Source: Liolophura sinensis (taxonomy: Eukaryota > Mollusca > Polyplacophora > Chitonida > Chitonidae). From it: 64,000 nucleotides of DNA. This document shows positions 12,652 through 26,135 of the stretch, in pieces (position 1 is the first letter of the stretch; each line of letters begins with the position of its first letter). The notes beneath the pieces were generated by a model. The model saw only the letters and a list, made by a program, of their open reading frames with translations, had not been told where the DNA came from and did no database searches. The stretch covers positions 45,133,116 to 45,197,115 of the forward strand of contig NC_088301.1 of assembly GCF_032854445.1 (NCBI RefSeq). Reading direction: 5' to 3'. The translations under genes were made by a program, and so were the position numbers.

Positions 12652-12867
12652 TACTGTAATTCTTTAACCTTTTCACATGTTTGCAAGGTGTTTATTCAAG
12701 CATATTCAAAAGGTATTATTCTGTGTTGACTGATAAAATTGTACTTTTTGAGAAGCCCTGAAACTGGCCAATCCAACCAATGCAGTGTTCGAAATCAAAT
12801 TAACAATGTGCATAAATTGCACTGAATGTTGCTCTTTCATATGTGAAAAGGTTGAGGAATTAGGGCA
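12652..12867 (+). mobile_element. MITE copy, interior variant B
   Basis: Begins TACTGTAATTCTTTAACC and ends GTGAAAAGGTTGAGGAATTA. In inverted order it carries the interior blocks of the 7127 and 56961 copies: GCAAGGTGT near the left, GAAACTGGCCAATCCAACCA centrally, and TGTTGCTCTTTCATATG near the right. About 216 bp, no coding capacity. Confidence 0.7.
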
Positions 12868-13044
12868 TTCACGCTTTTTCTCCATGCTCAGCCTACATAC
12901 ATATTAACTGAAACACATGATCCTTATCACTTTGACTTTATTATTTACCAATTAATACTTCTAATGGTATAAAGTTTTCTCTTTTAGAAAAGTACAGGTA
13001 CTTTGGTGACTAGTTATAAACAAATTAAGACTATGTGTAATATT

Positions 13045-13228
13045 TAGTACTTCTAATTTCTCCCATTAATGCCATTTCTGGCATTATTCTGTGTAGCATA
13101 ATAAAATTACAGTTTTGTTAAGCCCTGGCCAGTGTAGTTCTGTCTTAAAAAATCTACATAAAAATGTTCATATATGGTGCTGAAAGTTGCTCTTTCATAT
13201 GCAAAAGGAATGAGGAAATAGGGTACTA
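13045..13228 (+). mobile_element. Diverged MITE copy, interior variant B
   Basis: Shares AAGCCCTGGCCAGTGTAGTT and GAAAGTTGCTCTTTCATATG with the copy at 12652-12867, and ends AAAAGGAATGAGGAAATAGG. The left end is poorly preserved. It lies less than 200 bases from the previous copy, so the two may be an old tandem or nested insertion. Confidence 0.55.
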
Positions 13229-15017
13229 TAAATGGAATAATGGCAGCAATCCTGAACATAAAAACAAATAGTTACATGTAAGTATGACTTTCAACTTGAA
13301 TAATAAGGGCTGCAAAGGGATTTCACTCTGTAGGATGGTATAATCTCTAAACCGGGAATGAAAACTGCTTATGAAAACTTACCTATAATTTCACTTCAGG
13401 TATGTTTCCTGAACCATTCTATTTCAGATTTCCACAAGCTCATTGCCTTTCTCATCTAGAGTACCAAACATGAGCGTCATTTTCCTAAAATACTTATGAC
13501 AGAAACAGACTTTCATTTTTCAAGTAAATCTACACTGCTACAACATTTCTGAAACTATGCAACACAGTCAAACAACCTGTACAGTTTTAAGGAGATTACA
13601 TCAAATTAATAAAAAATTAAAATAAAAACTCAGAGAGCTCAAGCCTTTAACTGTCGTTTTTGGCACCTAATGAAACAAGGAATACTAAAAGTTGGATTCA
13701 AATGTACACTAAAACATGCACAAAAAGGCTTGGAATAGTTTAATGCTTTTTTCAGTCCATTTGTTATATTTCTCACAGGTTTCTGTTGTCAGCATATCAA
13801 CATTTGACATCTTATTTTGAAAACTTAGAGCTCCTCAGAGGTAAATTTGCATTGCTTATCAATCTAAATTCAACATATATCCACCTAAAGATTTCACTGC
13901 ACAAGTAACTAAAAGGTACACACACACAAAAAAAAAAAAAAAAACGAGGGCTCATCCTTTATTGAAAGGCCACTTTAATGAGCACGGGGAATGAAAGGAC
14001 GCTTTGTAATTTGTCCTGAAAAGTTCCTGTCACTCAAGAAAATGAAACTTTTTGGACCGTGTCCCAAGACGGCCGATGACTAAGTAGCCAGCGCAGCATT
14101 AAACAAACAAGATCAGGCACCCTGAAAGTGGTCAGGAGTAGACACTAGAGTTATCAAGGCAATCATGGGCTACCACATCGCAGACAGAAAGCCATGTCTG
14201 AAAGCCCAATATTACAAATAATATGCACGGTATCATTTCTTGAAATAGTGTAACAAGATCAAAGAAGATTTCACAATGTTGTCAACTTCATTTAGACAGA
14301 AAGTAACTGCTTTCAGACAGCACCATCAGCCCTTTAGAAGGCTAGGAAAATCCTTTGTTACTTCCTTCACTTTATGATGATAACATGTACACTATACATG
14401 TAAATGCATATTCCTCATTTTACAATTCTTCTGAATGTGTATGATGTTTCAACATCACAATTTCAAAAATATAACATTATGTGTGTTCACACGTTTTACA
14501 AGCATTTTGCAGATGCAGACAACGTGCCTTATACAGTTACTGGGAACCAGAACAAAAGAAAAAAACATAAATGTCACCTTTGTGGTCATTAAATCTTGCC
14601 AAAGTCTTTAGACAGGCAAAGTGAAACTGACTGATCACGTTTTAACATTCTTCACACCATTATTAACACAAACCATGCACACAATTTTGTAATCAATTTT
14701 AATGCAATTCCTTAGAAGGCAAGACACTACTCTTCTGAGCCAGCCAAGAAAATTGAACTCAAGAAAAAGGACACAGGAAATCAGGTCAACTTTTATTTTG
14801 TCGTGATTTCTTGCAACATTATTTTGTTGTCACATAAAGAGTGCACGATCCATCTTCTAACAAATTTAAGACCGTTGGCCTTCATTTCAGCAAGGTTTGA
14901 AGTAACAAAGGAAATCCTGATATCACACGTTCTATATAGGATTTTTTACACTCTGAGATTAACAAAAATAAAAAAATGAAATTAAACCCCTTTGGAATGT
15001 ACTTGTAAGCACTGACC
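13229..15017. other. Non-coding stretch
   Basis: AT-rich with an A-run near 13925-13943. Two short frames (14404 plus, 14882 minus) have no domain. A donor-like ATTATAG/GTAAGT on the minus strand near 13378 has no credible exon in front of it. Confidence 0.6.
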
Positions 15018-15048
<31 letters not shown>

Positions 15049-15060
15049 TACATATATATA
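15018..15060. repeat. (TA)n microsatellite
   Basis: Alternating TA with single G and C interruptions over about 43 bases. It can extrude as a hairpin. It lies about 320 bases outside the left arm of the large inverted repeat. Confidence 0.9.
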
Positions 15061-15379
15061 CTCCTGGGGCAAATATGCTGCAAGGAAAACTATCAGATTT
15101 CCATTCTACATACAGAATTAGTGAAAACATAACTGTTCTGTTGTGTGATTTTTAAAAAATCCACTTATTATTTCAACTAATTATTTTAGGAAATCAAAGC
15201 CACCGATTACTGATAATATAAATTATTGTATGGATATACCCTCCAATGTAAAACAGCATTGATTACTCTGACACTGTAAAGTGATGACATCATGGCACAA
15301 AGGGTTGTCACTATCATGACATCATGCTGAATCTTGAAACTCTCATATTTTATTAAAATAAATTGCAATAATAAGTACA

Positions 15380-15883
15380 CATAAACGGTGTGACAGTGAT
15401 AAAAAGACAGTGAGTGTGGCTCTAAGGGAGAAAACGTTGATCTGGCTGAGGTTATATTGCAATGTATTGTGGTTTCTGGGTAAATTGCTTTTCAAGCGAA
15501 TCTTCTGTTCAGGATGTGCCACCATGGCACCATATGGTAGAATGTATGACCGTACCCAAAGATGGTTATTTATGGAAATTGCTTGTTTGGGGTATAGAGA
15601 GTGAGAAACTTACGACATTTCCTTGGGTGGTTTATTCAGTTAGAAACATTTCAATTTCAAGGGTTCATTGGGGAACATTGAGATGCAGGAAAGGTCTTGA
15701 GATGCAGTAATGATACAGCCTATCTGAGCACTATAAAAGTAAAATGAAGAGAAATCTACATACATATGTCGAGCCCCTTACACCTGTTTTTTAGAGAGGA
15801 CATCTGTCAAATATCCAGAGATGTCTAATAAAATTCAAGGACAATGTGTGTTTTGGCTGCTGTTAAAAAAGTATCACTCCTAT
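15380..15883 (+). repeat. Left arm of a large inverted repeat
   Basis: From CATAAACGGTGTGACAGTG to AAAAAGTATCACTCCTAT this arm matches the inverse of 17486-18019 almost base for base. It includes a 64-codon frame (15410-15604) whose translation is repeated on the other strand at 17795-17989 with one residue changed. The arm lacks about 30 bases present in the right arm, where its sequence runs GATACAGCCTATCTGAGC. The peptide matches no domain I recognise, so the frame is probably incidental. Confidence 0.9.
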
Positions 15884-17485
15884 CTGACAAGGTGTTGCTT
15901 TAGACGACTGTACATATTTGAAACAGATCTGAGCCCAGATAAACATAATGCTAACTATGTGAATGCATGATCATTTGAGTATCAGACTATGTAGATATGC
16001 ACCAGTTAATTAATACACATATTATGAAAGTAGCTCAAAATTTGCCACCAAAATACACATAATTATTTTGGCATAAGGGCTGCACAATTATTAAAGCTAT
16101 ACTTAATCACAGCTAAATAGCTAAACAGTATCATAATAGCAGTGCACATAGATTGACACAAAATTTCATCACAGCTCCATCTCTGCCTCAGGTGAATATG
16201 TCTCCAGGAGCAATTGCTCTAACAACCAGCAGTAGTCCACCCATCATGTCTTTCATCCTTCCTTAAGCAACATTATAGGAAGATAATCAGCATTTAGGCT
16301 GGCAGGTTTCTCTGCATGATTTCAAGAATTAATGCTGACTGCCCAAGACTGTTTGGCACAAATAGTACACGCTCCCGTAATTCCAATAGGCGGGTAGGTT
16401 TACCCTCTGGGGATGTTCAGTCTAAGCAGCTGCACGCTTGTACATGATACAGCATGTTGTCATTGACAGAGATCAAAGCTGGATCTGCCTCAGTGAAAAC
16501 TACAGGACCCCTAGTCAAATCCAGAAATACAGCATGAAAGAGGCAGGGAGTCAGCCTGCTGAGTGTGGAATTGGTCAGCAGACTGGGATCAGGGGAACAG
16601 GGAACGTGAGGTCCTCTCTCTGCCTGTATCACAGCCAGCAGACGCATGGGAAACATAACACATATTAGCAACTGCTAAAAAGCCGATTCAGAGTTAAAAC
16701 TTGATCAATTATTTATGGTCTTAGGTCTGTAAATAATTCAGTACTCTAATAGTCACTGGGTGACCATGAGATTCTTCCTAAAGCGTTTGGTGACAAGATG
16801 AAATATAGACGTGGAAGAAAAGGGAGAAAAAAAATGTTAATGTTGATGAAAGGAGCGCTTTAGAAAAGACTGCTCTAACAGAAAGCTTCTGATTTATCCA
16901 AACATGAACAAGACGTTCATGTCTACAGCGTCATTCACAAGGTGGTGTTTAAGTGTTTATACAAAACTTGTGGAACTGTAGTTTATCAAAGAGAACTGTA
17001 GTATATCAGAACAATACCACACCATTGGGCATTAAACAATTCGGAAATACATACCTGTATACAAAAAAGTTCATCCTTCTCAAATCTGAAGCAAAAAATC
17101 ATGCTCAATGCAAGTGTCGCAATAGTTGCATGTAGACAAAAGCCACACAATAATGACTTCAAAAGCAACTAAATTCATCAGCAAGATCAACACTTTTGAA
17201 AGAATCATTATATAACGCAAATGAGTTGCATAGCTTTCTATCAATATATATGATTTGCACTGAATTACGGAAAACATTAATACTTCCTCTAAACTTTGGG
17301 ACGGACCTAGTGGATGTACACTACTTTTAAAGAAAAAACTGATACTTTTCACGATTTACAGATATGAACATTCACTTATTTATAATAGAAATCTGGGGAA
17401 ATTCTAAAATCAGTTACTAAAACAATTTCCTTTTTTTTTCTTAATTGCACTAACCTATCAAACAACTCTTATAAGAAGGCAATTC
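15884..17485. other. Spacer between the inverted-repeat arms
   Basis: About 1.6 kb without a recognisable transposase, reverse transcriptase or other domain. The overlapping frames at 16417-16671 on both strands lack features of a real gene. If the arms are the ends of one composite element, this would be its interior; nothing in it supports autonomous mobility. Confidence 0.55.
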
Positions 17486-18019
17486 ATAGGAGTGATACTT
17501 TTTTTAACAGCAGCTAAAACACACAATGTCCTTGAATTTTATTGGACATGTCGGATATTTGACAGATGTCCTCTCTAAAAAAAACAGGAGTAATGGGCCC
17601 GACATATGTATGCTGACTTCTCTTCATTTTACTTTTATAGTGCTCAGATAGCTGGCTACAGACTAGCAGAGAAATTCCTCTGATAGGCTGTATCATTACT
17701 GCATCTCAAGACCTTTGGTGCCAGCCAAGTTCCCCAATGAACCTTTGAAACGTTTCTAACTGAATAAAACACCCAAGGAAATGTCGTAAGTTTCTCACTC
17801 TCTATACCCCAAACAAGCAATTTCTATAAATAACCATCTTTGGGTACGGTCATACATTCTACCATATGGTGCCATGGTGGCACATCCTGAACAGAAGATT
17901 CGCTTGAAAAGCAATTTACCCAGAAACCACAATACATTGCAATATAACCTCAGCCAGATCAACGTTTTCTCCCTTAGAGCCACACTCACTGTCTTTTTAT
18001 CACTGTCACACCGTTTATG
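17486..18019 (-). repeat. Right arm of a large inverted repeat
   Basis: Inverse copy of 15380-15883, with few mismatches, which suggests a recent event or gene conversion between arms. It retains an extra segment near 17652-17680 (CTGGCTACAGACTAGCAGAG and onward). In the left arm this segment is lost between two short ATC repeats, the pattern expected of a slippage deletion. The 64-codon frame 17795-17989 mirrors that of the left arm. Confidence 0.9.
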
Positions 18020-21000
18020 CCGCCTCTTTTCTTAGGACTATTTTTTTCTCCTAATAATACTCAGTTTTTTTGTACGGGTGAGTAAGCCATCTGCAGCCGA
18101 AAAATTACATTAACTGCCAATCAGGAGCTAGGAAAATTGAATTGCAGGGTAGGAAGTAAACTTGGTTAAAAGATCAGAGGCCCTTCTCTAAGGTCATTGA
18201 TGGAAATTAGCTTCAATTGGCAAAAGAAAAGTCCCAAAAGGCTCAACATCTGCAGCCATGTATATGAATTTAGGAGAAATCCAAAGAAAAACCTCATTGC
18301 TATATACCATGACATATACACAGGCAACATAAAACATCTCCTGAAGTGGACACACTTCTCTTTCCAGATTTGTTTGGTTAACATTTGAAAATTTGTGTAT
18401 GTAATACATGTCTTGAAATGATTTCATACCAAATAATTTATCTTTTAAATTCATGTAATCAAAAGAATCAGAGCAACATTTACAATTTTTTTCTTTTTTT
18501 CTGCTGACATTAGCAGAACATGTTAGAGAAATAATCCACAGAAACAGCCTGAAAAACTTACTGAAGTACATTATTGATAGGTTCTACACAATAATAGCCC
18601 TGTGGATTAGCTCAGTCCAGCTGTCTCTCGCCTAGAAGCTGTAAATGTCAATGAGAAACAGGCATGCACAGAGGTAATATTCCTGTACGTTTATGGACAA
18701 CTGATAAAGTATATACACTTCTAATAGAGCCTACTTCACCTACTAATTCATTTGGCATCTGAAGTTAAAGAGAACAAAGAATGCAGAAATTTCAGTATTT
18801 TTCTAAATGTTGGAACTGTTGCCACAAAAGAGGAACATGTATCTGTAATTATGATGATATGTTTTGAAATGAATGTTTCATCATTTCTATTTTAAAAGTG
18901 CATGTCAAGAAAAGACTCTTACAATCATTTTTATTCAATAAAAAAGCCATGAGAAAAACTGTATATAAATGACAGTTGTGAGGGTAAGAAAATTTCAATA
19001 ACTTTTTTAATGATACAATGATTTAATGTGCCAAGGTTAGAGAATAACATCTTGCATTTGCATGAAGCATAAGAGCTTTTTGGTCTCTGAGGGGATAATT
19101 AGATTCATCTTCTTTTTCCATGCAAATACTATCGTAATGAAAGATTGTTATCTCAGTATAAAGCCCATAATAGACACCAGAGCTTAATGTTGATACAGGA
19201 AACAAAAAACCAACTCCAAACAGGTTCGAGATATCTCTCAACCAATTACACTGTGCATCGACGTTTGAACAGCCAACAAAAACAGTTTCTGCCATTGTAG
19301 GTTCCTGCACAATGGCACAAAGTCTGACTTTTTTGTACCTTTGTTACAAAAAATCACTTTCGGAATTTGTATTTGTCAGTAAGCAAAGAAGGTAAGAGGA
19401 GGCGTGTGTGATTTGCAGTACACGAAAGTTCATCTTTTTTACATGACAGTTTCCAGAGAAAAAAATGGACAGTTGATGCTAAAAATGAGAGAAATGAATG
19501 ATAGGCTAGATTTTCTAAGCAAATACAACTGGTTCCTTTTAAAGTGTTTACACATACTTTTACACTAGGCCTGATAGTCAATACTTCCTAAAGCTCAAAA
19601 AATTACTTTGAATGACTTCAACATTTATATAGAACTGATCTTAAAATACCGGAAAACAATTCGTGAAAGTATGATAAAATATTGAAATTTGGGAATGAGT
19701 CTGCAAACAAATTTATAATTTTGCATAAAAACAAATTCAACTTGAAAAAGGTAACCACCAAACCATTATTAAATGCCTCCAACATTACTGCACCCTTAAT
19801 TAGACTAAATATCTTTAAACAAAGTCTAATGTTAATCTACATGATAATTAAGAGTCCTTGAAGACCAATAACAAAACACAAGGCATTTTCTGCACTTAAA
19901 ATTGACATGATACCCTTCAACTTGGTACGTCATTAAATGTAGTCCATTACCTCCCTAGAAAACTACAGTAGTCCAGCTGATGTTTGGGCTGTTTAATGTA
20001 GAATACATTTGGCTACCTGTACGTTTATGTCACATTTCCGCAGGGTAATCACATGAATCCAAGGCGCTGTTGTGACATTCATAAACCAATGGTTAACCAC
20101 AGGAAAGTCTTAGCTTCCACTCCATAAATCCTACTTATGATAGGTGTGCAAGTGAACTGAACCAAAATACTGGCCGCAGGGAGATAAAATAACTCTGTCA
20201 TCTATCACAGGTGAATTTAGCTGAGCAGATTTAGCGCTTAAAGAGATAGGAGGTGTTAAAGCTACAACAATCAAGGCATGTCACCCAAGTCTTGCTGAAT
20301 CAGAATGACAGTGTACTGCCTGAGGGCAGGATGCCCACTTCTGCTCTGGGTTCCAGCTAAGGAGACAACTATTAAAATATGTATGCGTGCATTTGAAAAT
20401 GGTTACAGAGGTGATAATGTCTGCAGTCACCCGGTGGCTTGTGCTTTTTGTCTCCATGTTCGCATTCCGGACTAAAGTTTAGCTTCAGGTTTGCCACTGT
20501 TTTCTATCTCACAAGCTGAACAGATGAGGCGAGGAGGCAAAAAAAAAATGTTCTTGCTTTGTAATGCTTCATAAGGGCGATCGAAGGGGGCTTGAATCCC
20601 TGTCATAAACAGATGGGCAATCCTAAAGGCCTGACGGCTATGTCATCGGCATGCCAATCATCATCCACAGTATCTCCCAAGTCTATAAAAAAAATCACAG
20701 AAACGAAAACCTATATCTCTATATTACATTAATTCCTTACTGTTTAAGCATAAACTCACCAGTATATAGTTACTTCTGCTATACACTGGTCACTGCCTTT
20801 TGACAGCTAAACAATAAGGGTAAAAAAGACCACAGCCTGATCATGGTGTTGCTAAAATATACTTGTGTTCAATGCTTCCAGTGGGGTTGGTGGCCGTGAA
20901 ATATTTGCCACTGGCTTATCAATTTCCATTACACTGCTGGAAGCACTTGGAGATAGCACTGGAAACAGCACAGTTCCTATCTCTGCCAACATATCTTGAA

Positions 21001-24000
21001 ACCTTTGAAGGTCTGCTTTATTCACGGAGGCAGTGCAACAGATTTCAATGAAACAGAATCTTACTTCTGGGTTGTACAATTAGGTTCTGTCACACGCTGC
21101 ATATTACATTGCACCAAGCGGATTGAAGCAGCCTACTATAAACACAGCCTGCACATGATTAAAAATAGGCACAGCATTGGGTGTAAAATGCACCTTAATG
21201 CTAAGCGTAATTTGTCTGTGACATTGGACACATCCGGGCTGATCAGCTTTAATTCTATCAGGAGGTGGAGGCTGTCAAGGAAGGCAAGCCTTGTTCATAT
21301 TTGTGGAGGCCGGGAAAATGGGTGTGCAAAATCTGCTAGAGAACAGCCACATTTCTAACCGCGCTTTTTGCAGGTTTCTACTGCTGTGCCCAAGACGACA
21401 CAATGGTCACCAGTCATCAATTTTCCTGGAAATGCCAGAAGATTCCTTTGTCTTGTCAAACATGGCTTATTCACCATTGCTTCTGCTGGCTGTTGCAATC
21501 GTACAGCCTTGTGATACTATGTAGCCAAATTGCCAGCCATTGCCCTCAGGCTGTGCACAAGTGATCAGACAGTCATGACACAGCTGGCCCACCCTCTCCC
21601 ATCAAAACAATGACAAAAGCCTATCACCTTATCTTCAAACCTCGCGCTCTTTGTCCCCAATCATCTAATTGTCCTTTGTGTTCAAATTAGTTGAGTTTTT
21701 TCTCTCAAGTACCAAACAGCAGACAGTGTTATTACATTCTTTGACTGCTGGACAAGAACAAGACAGATGAAACAGACAAATTTGAGTTTCATGCTGACAC
21801 TATTTTCTAAGTGTTTCTGTCTAAGAAGCTGAAGAACAGCCATGTATAAATACATGTAGGCTGCCTAAAAGTGTTTTTCCTTTATAAACTACATGCACGT
21901 TAAAGCCTCCTGTATTCTTCAACCAAAAAGAAGTCAGTTACATAATTATCTGGAGAGCATTCTCTCATTAACTGTGTGTGGCCTTCTATACTAGGACTGA
22001 GCATAAAAACTAATCACACACCATCCAATTCAAGGGAAAAAGAGTACAAAACATGAAAGAGACATCACCAACACAGTCAGCAATTCAGAGCAATTCAAGT
22101 AAATATTTAACAAAAGTGGCTGAGAAGTTTTACTTTCTTCTCCAAAACAAACAAAAATGGCCATAAGTAAGTCAATATAAAGCTTGCACACAATAATGGT
22201 TTCATACATGATTTCACTGGTGTGCTACGAGGAAGATGTCCGATCTATGTGTATTGATGGCTCAATGTCTCCAGCACTGCGGTGGAGATACATGTAGAGT
22301 AAAAAGGAAGTGCATCCAAAAAGACAATCAATTGCAAGTTGGCTGGAAAGGAAGACAGCAGCTGCAGCCAGCAGCTTGTTTGCATTTAGTTTGCACGCCA
22401 TCACATCACATCCACTGTGAAGAGATGGGTCCAAGCCCTCTAGGCATTGGGCAAACAATGCCGCTTCTTGTATTCCTGGTCAGTCAATCTAGTCGCCCAT
22501 GATCAGGTCAGGGAAAACACCCACAGGGGAACTCTAAAATGTTACATTAACCGCTGGCCCTCTCTTTCCACCAATAATGTTCAGCCTAATGCAGTAACAC
22601 CTTTATTACTCAGTTAATAAACAGATGGAGAAAGACCTCCAGGGAATTTGACTCCTTTTTCTAGTTTAAGGCTTTTTAAATTCTGTACTGGTTATTTCTC
22701 TTGTTTTCTCCTTCTCTGATTCCCAAGTTTGGCAGATAGGATGTTCTCGCTCGACATACCAATCTCTCAAAAACTAAAATTGCTGAGTTAATGGAAAAGC
22801 AATGTTCTCGCCAAGAAAGCCAGGTTCATACTCTTCAGCAAAGAATGTCCACTGAGCATTTCTCACCCCGTTATTGTCTCACGCTTCATTGAGAAAATGA
22901 GAAACAATTATCTCGGTCCATTTTATTCTATTTATTCAGGGCAGAAACAAAGCCTGCAACCAATCACAGAAAATACCGAATGGGACAATAAAAAAATCAA
23001 AGACTTCTGGGCTTAAAAATGCTGATGTAGATATTGTGTCCCTGGACATAACAGCACATACAAATATGTGCCAATACTGAAAATATTATGTCATACAAGC
23101 TTGGCTGACAAAGGACTGGTAACTCATTTAGCAAGTCACTTATTTCTACAACTGCAACAATCAAAACAAACAAATAACACCACACAGAGTGAAGAAAGAA
23201 AGAAGTTTTGTTGTCATAAGTTAATATAATTGGCTTTTCAGGTAGATTCAACAGAAAATGGGCGATCATAGCTCTGTAATGTCATATTGTTCGCGATTTG
23301 TGTGCTAAACCGCTTGAATTTTAATAAAATTGGCCGACTTGAGCAGGGTTGGCAAGCTGATGAGACCATAACGCCTTGAGGTATGACACTTTGTTGGATG
23401 AGTGAAATGAGATTTCAGGCTCTTCTTGGTTTCCAAGGTCATAGAGCTCAGACAGCTCAAATCTCATCGTACTCTCACCACTCGGACGCAAAAACACCAT
23501 TTTGCTGGAGGCTACTTCTATTTCGACACGCGAACTTTTAAATATAACCTTTCCTCTGAAGCTTGTTCTCTGGCCCCAATGGAGGTGATTAACCTGACAT
23601 TGAATTACAGGTCAGAATGCTTGGCAAACTGAAGCCAATGGAAACCATGGAATCAAGAAGTCACTCTCCCCTGACACTCACTAATGTCTGGAACACCCCA
23701 ATAAACTGTCATACAATGCTTGAACATTACATAAAAAAATGTCAAGATCACTTTATGTCACTTTAACGGACTAATATTTTAACTGTCAGTATTTAGACAG
23801 ACAAGACAGCACTGAAGTCCCTGTGAAAGCCTAAAATGTTCACTTTTAAAGGAAAAAGAGATTGTAAATACAGAGAACTACACATTCCAAGAGACAGCTT
23901 CCTGTCAGAAATTACATCTCGCCATTATGGAATTCACTTATATTTCTGCCAATGAAAAGGCAAGTTTTCCTTGTGCTGCCATGAATCTGCAGTTGTACAG

Positions 24001-25091
24001 CTCCAGAATCCATTTTCATAGAGACTGCTGCAGAAGAGTGGCTGCACAAAAGGTTTCTGCAAAATGCCTGACAAAATTACCACTTCGTTGATGACCTATA
24101 AACATCTAATAAAAATCACTAATTGCAACCATTTTATGATAAAGTGACGTGTTGGAGAGGACGCCACCACTACAGGAGGGCTGAGTGGCTTGAAGTGGAT
24201 GGCAGATTGGACAGTGTTCTGCAGAGAAACCTTCCTGAAGATAATCATAAATTGGGACCAGTCCTATTGAAGAACTAATGATGTGATGGCATCTCATTGC
24301 ACAGAGTGGAAAAATTCTACTCATTAAGATATGAACGTCCTGAACACAGCTTCATTCTACCCAAAATTTCTGTTATTTTTACACCTCTGAACATCATAAT
24401 TTGCCACTTTATAGACTTTCATATTGAACCCCAGGATTTCTAGTAGAATTGTTTCATGCAAATGATTTAATTAAATGGTATCTGACATGTAATTTCATCC
24501 ACTTGTAACATAGCAATCTGGTGTCATTTTTCCAATATCTGAAAAACAGGGTAAATGTACACAATTATTTATATTGGGTATACACATTTGTATATTCATA
24601 AAATTACTATAGTGTACATATGACCTCAAAATCCAAAGGCAAGAAATATAAATAAAACATTAGAACCATTTTAGAAATAGCTTTTGATTTCTAATATCAT
24701 TCATATTTGGCAAACTTCTTTTAAAATCATTATTATTATTATTATTATTGATTGAGTGGATATCATACAGTTTCTCTGTCAGAAAGAATATACTGTCCTT
24801 ATGAAAAAATCATATCCCTGTTTAAACACAGGACTATGAAACTTATACATATATCCCCATCTGTTGTCCTCCTCATCATATTCTGTCACAGAGAACTACT
24901 ATAGAATACAATCTACTTAACTCCTGGTCTTATATGCCTATCTTCAGATGGCCTGTTATCTATACTGTGGGAGGCAACAAGTGTAAAACTAAACACAAAT
25001 GTCATGCGATCAACTGGCTACTTATTAATTCATCTACATTTGACATAGCATGTGAACAACATTATGCATATCATCACCTTAAACCAATGGT
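18020..25091. other. 7-kb non-coding stretch
   Basis: No supported exon. The longest frames (18194-18571 minus, 125 codons; 20996-21358 plus, 120 codons) have no splice pair or domain I can recognise. Blocks at about 20.4-20.7, 21.2-21.7 and 22.85-22.93 kb look less AT-rich and more complex than their neighbours and may be conserved non-coding DNA. A short ATT microsatellite lies at 24729-24749. Confidence 0.6.
24729..24749. repeat. (ATT)7 microsatellite
   Basis: Seven perfect ATT units in AT-rich non-coding sequence. Confidence 0.9.
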
Positions 25092-26135
25092 TTAAATTAA
25101 CTGTGGATAGATACTGAATGACCTCAATCGGCAACAATGACTTTTGTCTGAAAAGGAGGAACAATGTATATGCCTGACACTGCCATTACATAGCCATTGT
25201 ATTCTCCTTTGTGTGATTTGCGTGCTGTGATGATTTTGATGATAATACCAAACTGCTATTGTACTGAAGGCGCATGCTACTTGTTCATGTATCAGTCAAC
25301 CTAGGTCAGGGATATATCCCTGTGGGTTTTTTCGCATGAGTGGAGCCTCAGTAATGGCCAATACTCTCACATCACAATGTGTGACAGCTGTTCTGGCATT
25401 TGCTGTGTCCTCTACCCTGGCCATATCCTTTACATACCGCAACTGATGTACCACAGACCCTGTGATCAGGGCTGCAACAGCTCTTGTACCCCTACTGACT
25501 CCCAGCCGAGCAGTGGTAATTGCTTTTTGATATATAGTAAAGGGGCCTAGCCCCTTGGACTTTACACAGTCTAATATGACATTTGGAATATTTCCTGAGC
25601 ATGGAATGCAAATCCCTGGACACACCGGCTCTAAAATTAGCGGGACAGCAGAGACCAGCAAATACGTGATAATATTTCCCTATTGTCCGACACGTTACAG
25701 CAATTTAAAGGGCATTAAAGGCATGGTACCGTCTTCAAATAAGACAAAGAGCACTGCATGTATGAGTGCACTACTGATCTGTACTGGTGGATCTCCTGAC
25801 AATGATGATACACAGGGCGCTGGAAATATGTGAGTGATGCTGCCACTGAGAGTTGTTATCTGATCGATTTTGATTATGTATTGTCATCCTGTTCAATGGG
25901 ATCTTGGACAATTGGAACATAGGTAAACCTGAGGTGAGGGAACATCGTGTGTGCCCTCATTGTCTGTCTTCTCAGTGGTGTTAATCGACCTAGCTCGCGG
26001 AAGGCGAACCAGAACAAGATAGCTGGCCGTGGCGGTATACGTAAACACACCAGGGCCTGTACGTCCCAGTAGGTTGTGGACATCAAATGGGTTCTGAGTG
26101 CAAAAACCGTTCAGCATTACGAAATGATTGGACCA
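25092..26135 (-). pseudogene. Decayed reading frame of unknown family, probably a former gene or mobile/viral insertion
   Basis: On the minus strand a 121-codon frame (25296-25661) can be extended upstream in the same frame to about 25855 past only two stops. It extends downstream to 25092 past one stop. A further stretch at 25893-26117 is open in another frame and then seems to continue after a shift in the overlapping frame that ends at 25874. The translated text has the mixed composition of a real protein (regular G, P, R, V, few low-complexity runs), unlike the chance frames nearby. I see no catalytic motif, zinc finger, membrane segment or signal peptide. The gene is not recognised; an ancient transposon or viral gene is possible but unproven. 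The breaks imply it is no longer functional. Confidence 0.45.

Noticed and set aside
13378-13495. Minus-strand ATTATAG/GTAAGTTTT donor with a short open peptide before it
   Set aside because: The frame has a stop before the donor and no credible acceptor.
18194-18571. 125-codon minus-strand frame with a hydrophobic start and several cysteines
   Set aside because: AT-rich sequence with no splice or promoter signal and no regular cysteine spacing; a chance frame is likely.
18601-18640. A-box-like GGATTAGCTCAGTCC
   Set aside because: No B box follows within tRNA distance and no stem pairing is seen.
20996-21358. 120-codon plus-strand frame
   Set aside because: No domain, and overlapping frames on other strands are equally open; the block looks like non-coding DNA.
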